From assembly GCA_017052515.1 (NCBI GenBank), contig JAFHKR010000039.1, positions 1,984,001 to 2,048,000 on the forward strand: a stretch of 64,000 bases of DNA, read 5' to 3'. Every line of letters starts with the position of its first letter. The first letter of the stretch is position 1. The notes beneath the pieces are model-generated. The model did not search any database. It had not been told where the DNA came from and worked only from the letters and a program-made list of their open reading frames with translations. Position numbers and translations under genes: made by a program. The DNA comes from Fictibacillus nanhaiensis. GTDB lineage: Bacteria > Bacillota > Bacilli > Bacillales > Fictibacillaceae. This document shows, one piece after another, positions 59,555-64,000 of the stretch.

Positions 59555-61150
59555 ATGAACAAAGCGATTATTGTAGAAGTTAACAAACGTCATGTCATCG
59601 TTCTTGCTGAGGGCGGAGAATTTAAAAAAATAAAAAATACCAATGCCGCCTATACAGTCGGCCAAGAAATCCGTCTCCCTGTAAGACAAGAGAACAAAAA
59701 AACTGCTTTCTCTATCTTTAATTGGAAAACCGGAACGGCTGTAGCATTAACGATTTTTCTCCTGTTCTTCCAAGTTCTCGCACCGGTTTCTGGACCTGGT
59801 GCATATGCATATGTCGGTATAAACATGGACCCCAGTCTAGAATTAAAGATTGATGAGGAAATGAAAGTGCTTGATATCTATGCTTACAATCAGCAAGGAC
59901 ATATGGTTCTTGATCGGTTGGAAGATTGGAAGAATGAAGAAATTGAAATGGTAACTGATCTTATTTTTGAGACGTGTGAAGAACTAGGCTATTTAAAGTC
60001 AAAAGAAGAAGTATTAATTACTACAACCCTCTCAGAGGAAGTACCTTCTGACAAGGAAAAAGAAATCAAACAACAAGTGAATAAAGTCATGACTGAAAAA
60101 GCTAAAAAGAAATCCATTGAAATGACTACAATTGTCATGAGTAGTGAAGAACGAGAACAATCTAAAAAGATGAAAATGTCACCTGGTCATTATGCAATTT
60201 ATAAAGCTGCTAAGAAGTCTGGTAAGAAGATCACAAAGAATGAGATTTCAAATCTTACAATTAAAGAAATTTCCGAAAAAGTGGGACCGATTAAAGAGCT
60301 ACTTAAAGAGGAGATCGAAACAGTTGATGTAACTGAAAACAAAAAAGAGGAACTAGTATATGAACCACCTCTTCCTATCTTGGATGTAAAAGATTCGAGA
60401 AACGAGGTAAAAATAGAAAAAGAAATTATACCTGTTCAAGAAAAAGTACAAGAACCACAAAAAAAGAAAACCCTTGAGTTGCCTGTCACTCACGCTGAGA
60501 TTCCTGCATCACCAAAAAAGGAAGAAATGCAACCAGATAAACCCGTAAAAGTTGAACAAGAGAAGCATGTAAATCCTCCTGCCCCTTCTGTAGTTGAGCA
60601 GGACAAGAACACGCACAAGGCACCTACGAAGAGTACGCCTGTTGTGACTACACCAAAGGAAGAGAAACCTAAGCAGGAAAAGCCTGCAGAGGACAGACCA
60701 AAACAGGAATTACCTAAAGAGGAAAAGCCTAAGCCAGAAGTACCGAAAGAAAACATTCCTAAAGAAGCTCCAAAGGAAGAGATTCCTAAGGAAGAAGAAC
60801 CTAAAGTGGAAACTCCTAAAGAAGAGATTCCCAAAGTAGAAACGCCTAAAGAGGACACGAAGCCAGAACCAAAAGAGCATTGGATTTATATTGAGATTAT
60901 CATGGATGGGATCAAGATTGAAGTACGCATTAAGGTTACAACAAATGTTTCGGATGCTGAGTTGAAACAAAAAGCCTTAGCTTCTTATCAACAACAAAAT
61001 TCTCAAAAACATTCATGCCCTATATCAACTTCAGCCATTTCACAAGAAATGAAACAAGCTGAACCTAATAAAGAGCTACAACAAGACACAGAAAATGAAG
61101 AGGTAACAGAATCAGTCACTGAAAAACCTATTTTAGAACAAGCTTCATAA
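59555..61150 (+). CDS. RsgI-type transmembrane anti-sigma factor with long P/K/E spacer
   Basis: A 531-residue protein. Residues 1-50 are an RsgI_N domain (KAIIVEVNKRHVIVLAEGGEFKKI). A membrane helix (59-79) follows, then the extracellular RsgI core, whose self-cleavage motif reads GINMDPSLEL (N90-M91-D92-P93) instead of the usual D-x-N-P-S. Residues about 365-442 are PKEE-type repeats that could span the wall, and the end carries a small beta domain (HWIYIEIIMDGIKIEVRI). Its ATG abuts the SigI_C gene stop (TAAATG), so the two are an operon. RsgI proteins hold SigI until signal-dependent proteolysis; here the partner lacks region 2. Confidence 0.82.
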   Translation: MNKAIIVEVNKRHVIVLAEGGEFKKIKNTNAAYTVGQEIRLPVRQENKKTAFSIFNWKTGTAVALTIFLLFFQVLAPVSGPGAYAYVGINMDPSLELKIDEEMKVLDIYAYNQQGHMVLDRLEDWKNEEIEMVTDLIFETCEELGYLKSKEEVLITTTLSEEVPSDKEKEIKQQVNKVMTEKAKKKSIEMTTIVMSSEEREQSKKMKMSPGHYAIYKAAKKSGKKITKNEISNLTIKEISEKVGPIKELLKEEIETVDVTENKKEELVYEPPLPILDVKDSRNEVKIEKEIIPVQEKVQEPQKKKTLELPVTHAEIPASPKKEEMQPDKPVKVEQEKHVNPPAPSVVEQDKNTHKAPTKSTPVVTTPKEEKPKQEKPAEDRPKQELPKEEKPKPEVPKENIPKEAPKEEIPKEEEPKVETPKEEIPKVETPKEDTKPEPKEHWIYIEIIMDGIKIEVRIKVTTNVSDAELKQKALASYQQQNSQKHSCPISTSAISQEMKQAEPNKELQQDTENEEVTESVTEKPILEQAS

Positions 61151-61155
61151 TGATC

Positions 61156-61192
61156 AAACCCCAGGACTTAAAAAATAGTCCTGGGGTTTTTG
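61156..61192 (+). terminator. Terminator of the SigI_C-RsgI operon
   Basis: AACCCCAGGACT / AGTCCTGGGGTT 12-bp stem then T run. Confidence 0.92.
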
Positions 61193-61255
61193 TTTTCACT
61201 TCGTATAGATACTTAACTTTTATGGCAATAGTGAGAATAGGAGGAGAGTGTTTGT

Positions 61256-62023
61256 ATGCGGTCTATTTATTATGCTTATCTAAGAATGCCGATGTTGATT
61301 CGACTTGCCATCATTCTTTTTAGCATCCTATTCTCAAGTGCTGTATTAGCTCACCTCTTGGAAACAAAAACATTTCCAACAATATTTGAAGGGTTTTATT
61401 GGGCAGTTATTACAGCGGGAACGGTTGGATATGGAGACTTTACACCAGAAACAACTCGCGTCAGGTTATTAGCTATTTTCCTTGTATTCATCGGGGCATC
61501 TTTTTTTGCCTTTTTGACTGTTCACTTGGCAAGTTCTGTTGTTAAAAGTGAAAATCGATTTTTTGAGGGGAAAAGTATGTATAAAAACAAAGATCACTTT
61601 ATCATTGTGGGTTGGAACGAAAGAGCTAGACATACTATTCAAGCTCTTAAAGATAAACTCAAATCGAACCATATTGTTCTGATCGATGAATCTTTAAAAG
61701 TAAACCCTTTATATGTTGAAGGCATTCATTTTATTCATGCAAAACCTAGTGAAGATCACACATGGTTGATGGCGCATATCCAACAGGCACACACCATCCT
61801 CATTACAGCTGACGCCAACTTAAAGGAAAATGAAGCGGATACGAATACGATCCTTTCTATCCTAACAGCTAGAGGACTGAATCCAACCGTATCTATCCAT
61901 GCAGAAGTGTTAACAACAGAGCAAACGACAAACGCCAAACGAGCTGGTGCAGATTATATTATCCACACATCGAACTTGGCTTCGCATGCAATGGTTTCTA
62001 ACCTTGAGAAAGAGCTCCTATAG
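61256..62023 (+). CDS. Potassium channel with RCK_N domain (YugO-like)
   Basis: A 255-residue two-helix channel. The selectivity filter TVGYGD is at residues 56-61, between helices at about 14-33 and 70-93. The cytoplasmic RCK_N domain starts near 110 (DHFIIVGWNERARHTIQALKD) with a Rossmann fold, and ends after it without RCK_C, which makes it shorter than B. subtilis YugO. AGGAGGAGAG precedes the ATG. YugO carries K+ release in biofilm electrical signalling. Position next to yugN and pgi matches B. subtilis. Confidence 0.9.
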   Translation: MRSIYYAYLRMPMLIRLAIILFSILFSSAVLAHLLETKTFPTIFEGFYWAVITAGTVGYGDFTPETTRVRLLAIFLVFIGASFFAFLTVHLASSVVKSENRFFEGKSMYKNKDHFIIVGWNERARHTIQALKDKLKSNHIVLIDESLKVNPLYVEGIHFIHAKPSEDHTWLMAHIQQAHTILITADANLKENEADTNTILSILTARGLNPTVSIHAEVLTTEQTTNAKRAGADYIIHTSNLASHAMVSNLEKELL

Positions 62024-62025
62024 GA

Positions 62026-62057
62026 AAAACAGATAGCTTTTTAGTCTATCTGTTTTT
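62026..62057. terminator. Bidirectional terminator between the channel gene and yugN
   Basis: AACAGATA / TATCTGTT stem with A and T runs on both sides. Confidence 0.82.
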
Positions 62058-62461
62058 TAATTTAATAAAGCGGTTTCTGTCTTTTTTACTAATTCTTTTG
62101 CGATGCTAATCCACTTTTGATCCACTGTTGCATCAGGATCTTGTGGTTCTGAGAACTGATTAAAACTTCCTGAGATGTTCCCTGTTTCAGCGTTATCATC
62201 AAGCCCTACTTGGTATTTGTGAGCCAACAAAAAGGGTTCACCAAATTGAATCGTCGTATCTTTCTTATCTAATTGACCATCAATCGCTTGAAAAGGAATT
62301 CTTAAAAACGTGTATCCAACTTCATCGTCCAGTTTATAATCAAAGTATCCGTGATCATAATCCCAGTTTCCTCCATATGAAAAGCCCATTCCTTTCAATA
62401 CTTCTTCCGCTTCATTCAGTGGACAACACTCGTTTTCGAGGCTGCTTTTTATCGGTTTCAA
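62057..62461 (-). CDS. yugN: YugN-like protein
   Basis: A roughly 134-residue soluble protein of the YugN family (PF08868): GFSYGGNWDYDHGYFDYKLDDEVGYTFLRIPF is the conserved core. Function is unknown. The frame is open to a GTG at 62470 that touches the AAAGGGG site, so the TTG at 62461 (MKPIKSSLE) is favoured. It lies between a yugO-like channel and pgi, as in B. subtilis. Confidence 0.86.
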   Translation of the reverse strand: MKPIKSSLENECCPLNEAEEVLKGMGFSYGGNWDYDHGYFDYKLDDEVGYTFLRIPFQAIDGQLDKKDTTIQFGEPFLLAHKYQVGLDDNAETGNISGSFNQFSEPQDPDATVDQKWISIAKELVKKTETALLN

Positions 62462-62538
62462 AATCGTCACCCCTTTATGAACTTTTTCTTATCGTTTCCA
62501 AAATAAGCGAGATTATTTGCGTCTTCTATAAGAAAAAT

Positions 62539-62577
62539 ATAAAAAAGCCCAACTCAGCGGCCGAGTTAGGCTTTTAT
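62539..62577 (-). terminator. Terminator of pgi
   Basis: AAAAGCCtAACTC / GAGTTgGGCTTTT stem on the minus strand then U residues. Confidence 0.88.
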
Positions 62578-62581
62578 AGGA

Positions 62582-63931
62582 TTAAAGACGTTTTTCTAAT
62601 TCTTCTTTTTCTTTTTCAAATCCTGGTTTACCTAATAAAGCAAACATGTTCTTCTTGTAAGCTTCTACTCCTGGTTGATCAAATGGATTTACACCTAACA
62701 AGTATCCACTTACCGCACATGCTTTTTCAAAGAAATACACGAGATAGCCAAAATGATAAGGCGTCATTTCAGGAATACTTACGACTAAGTTAGGAACGCC
62801 ACCATCTGTATGAGCAAGCATCGTACCTTGGAATGCCTTCTTGTTAACAAAGTCCATCGTTTGCCCTGCTAAGAAATTTAGTTTATCCAAGTTCTGACCA
62901 TCTTCTTCAATCGTGATCTCTTCTCGAGCATGATCAACATATAACACAGTTTCAAATAGATCACGACGTCCTTCTTGTACATACTGTCCCATAGAGTGAA
63001 GATCTGTAGTGAAGTCGACGGATGCAGGATAGATTCCTTTGTAGTCTTTCCCTTCACTTTCACCGTAAAGTTGTTTCCACCATTCAGATACATAGTGAAG
63101 ACCTGGCTCGTAGTTTACCATTAACTCAATGGTTTTGCCTTTATTATAAAGAGCATTACGAACTGCAGCATATTGGTACGCTTGGTTCTCAGCAAGGTTT
63201 GAATTGTTGAAGTCAGCGGCAGCTTCCTTCGCACCGTTCATCATCTCTTCAATGTTTACTCCACTTACTGCGATCGGTAAAAGGCCAACAGCCGTTAACA
63301 CCGAATAACGTCCACCAACGTCATCAGGAATGATAAAGGATTCATAACCCTCTTCGTTCGCTAAAGTTTTTAATGCCCCTTGAGCTTTGTCAGTCGTTGC
63401 ATAAATACGTTTACGAGCCTCGTCTTTTCCGTATTTTTCTTCTAAGAACTTTCTAAAGATACGGAACGCGATTGCAGGCTCAGTAGTAGTGCCAGATTTA
63501 GAGATCACATTTACAGAAACATCTTTATCTTTTAATACATCAAAAAGTTCTTTAACATAAGTTGAAGAGATGTTCTGTCCAGCAAAGAATACTTGAGGCG
63601 TCTTGCGGTCTTCTTTTGCTAAAAGGTTATAGAAAGAATGGTTTAACATTTCGATCGCTGCACGTGCTCCTAGGTAAGAACCACCAATTCCAACCACGAT
63701 CAATACATCAGAATCACTTTTGATTTTTTCCGCACTTTTTACGATTCGGCTAAACTCTTCACGGTCGTAGTTTTCAGGCAGATCCACCCAGCCAAGGAAG
63801 TCATTCCCCGCTCCTGTTTTTTCATGAATCGCTTCATGAGCCGTTTTCACAGCACCTGTTAGATAATCTACTTCATGCTGACCAATAAAAGAAAGTGCCT
63901 TGCTATAATCAAAACTTAGCTTTTTTGTCAT
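62582..63931 (-). CDS. pgi: Glucose-6-phosphate isomerase
   Basis: A 449-residue enzyme interconverting glucose-6-P and fructose-6-[19 protein letters not shown] near 80 and [16 protein letters not shown] near 140 bind the phosphate; [14 protein letters not shown] near 205 and the late [12 protein letters not shown] with the catalytic Lys complete the family pattern. AGGAGGT precedes the ATG. It links the GlcNAc/MurNAc product fructose-6-P to the hexose-P pool, though it is far from that locus and on its own transcript. Confidence 0.97.
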   Translation of the reverse strand: MTKKLSFDYSKALSFIGQHEVDYLTGAVKTAHEAIHEKTGAGNDFLGWVDLPENYDREEFSRIVKSAEKIKSDSDVLIVVGIGGSYLGARAAIEMLNHSFYNLLAKEDRKTPQVFFAGQNISSTYVKELFDVLKDKDVSVNVISKSGTTTEPAIAFRIFRKFLEEKYGKDEARKRIYATTDKAQGALKTLANEEGYESFIIPDDVGGRYSVLTAVGLLPIAVSGVNIEEMMNGAKEAAADFNNSNLAENQAYQYAAVRNALYNKGKTIELMVNYEPGLHYVSEWWKQLYGESEGKDYKGIYPASVDFTTDLHSMGQYVQEGRRDLFETVLYVDHAREEITIEEDGQNLDKLNFLAGQTMDFVNKKAFQGTMLAHTDGGVPNLVVSIPEMTPYHFGYLVYFFEKACAVSGYLLGVNPFDQPGVEAYKKNMFALLGKPGFEKEKEELEKRL

Positions 63932-64000
63932 ATGTAAACCTCCTAGAACATCATTATTCTTTCACTTTATACAAGTACAACGACCAAATCAAGAAACCAG

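Noticed and set aside
60490..60858. 122-codon minus-strand frame inside the RsgI-like gene
   Set aside because: It is the complement of the PKEE repeat, giving an artificial Ser/Gly/Leu repeat; the coding strand has the RsgI domains.

Overview
The window looks like chromosomal DNA of a low-to-moderate G+C, endospore-forming Firmicute of the Bacillaceae. The evidence is strong AGGAGG-type ribosome binding sites, frequent TTG and GTG starts, many U-tailed hairpin terminators, a cotJABC spore-coat operon, and gene blocks that match Bacillus subtilis (ytqAB, ytpAB, ytoA, metK/pckA, ytmA-ytlA-ytlC-ytlD-ytkD, yugO-like/yugN/pgi). These blocks are interleaved with material that B. subtilis does not have in these places. 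Fictibacillus or a close genus is my guess, not something proved by the sequence.

Layout. 1-9.1 kb: an MFS exporter, the tRNA wobble-uridine pair mnmL-mnmM, the sesquarterpene operon ytpAB, ytoA, a VOC protein, cotJABC, and a PAP2 phosphatase with a glycosyltransferase. 9.3-16.9 kb: metK behind a SAM-I riboswitch, pckA, the hydrolase ytmA, an ABC importer (ytlACD) and the Nudix enzyme ytkD. 17-23.2 kb: a run of very small genes, including an isolated phage-type holin, a two-helix membrane peptide behind a c-di-GMP-I riboswitch, an FbpA-like peptide, a 3-methyladenine glycosylase, and a glutamate/aspartate symporter behind a c-di-AMP (ydaO) riboswitch. 23.2-27.2 kb: a ferric-iron ABC importer with a Fur box inside its promoter, then two copies of a structured intergenic repeat. 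27.2-31.6 kb: a GDSL hydrolase, a small membrane protein fused to a TrkA_C domain, an exonuclease, lipoproteins and a YjcZ-like peptide.

31.6-42.7 kb is one coherent cell-wall sugar recovery locus. Secreted NagZ and NamZ trim muropeptide sugars. Two PTS permeases (NagP, MurP) import and phosphorylate them. MupG splits the phosphorylated disaccharide, MurQ removes the lactyl ether, and NagA and NagB carry the product to fructose-6-phosphate. NagR is encoded inside, and two identical 19-bp NagR (dre) operators sit before nagA and nagZ, with cre-like sites nearby. 42.9-58 kb: tRNA-Ala(GGC), a sodium:solute symporter with a 39-residue accessory peptide, secreted and membrane proteins, a phosphodiesterase, an M14 carboxypeptidase, an FNT channel, an amino-acid ABC importer, a triple-PAS histidine kinase and a flavin reductase.

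The most unusual locus is 59.1-61.15 kb. A 143-residue protein matches only the C-terminal half of sigma factor SigI, has its own strong ribosome binding site, and directly abuts an RsgI-type membrane anti-sigma factor whose usual Asp-x-Asn-Pro self-cleavage motif reads Asn-Met-Asp-Pro. A potassium-channel protein, yugN and pgi close the window. Other items worth attention are two 21-nt-period degenerate arrays, both between convergent genes, and several short genes (19-20, 28.1, 31.4 and 45.2 kb) that a length cut-off would miss. All identities rest on reading sequence by eye; no searches were run.
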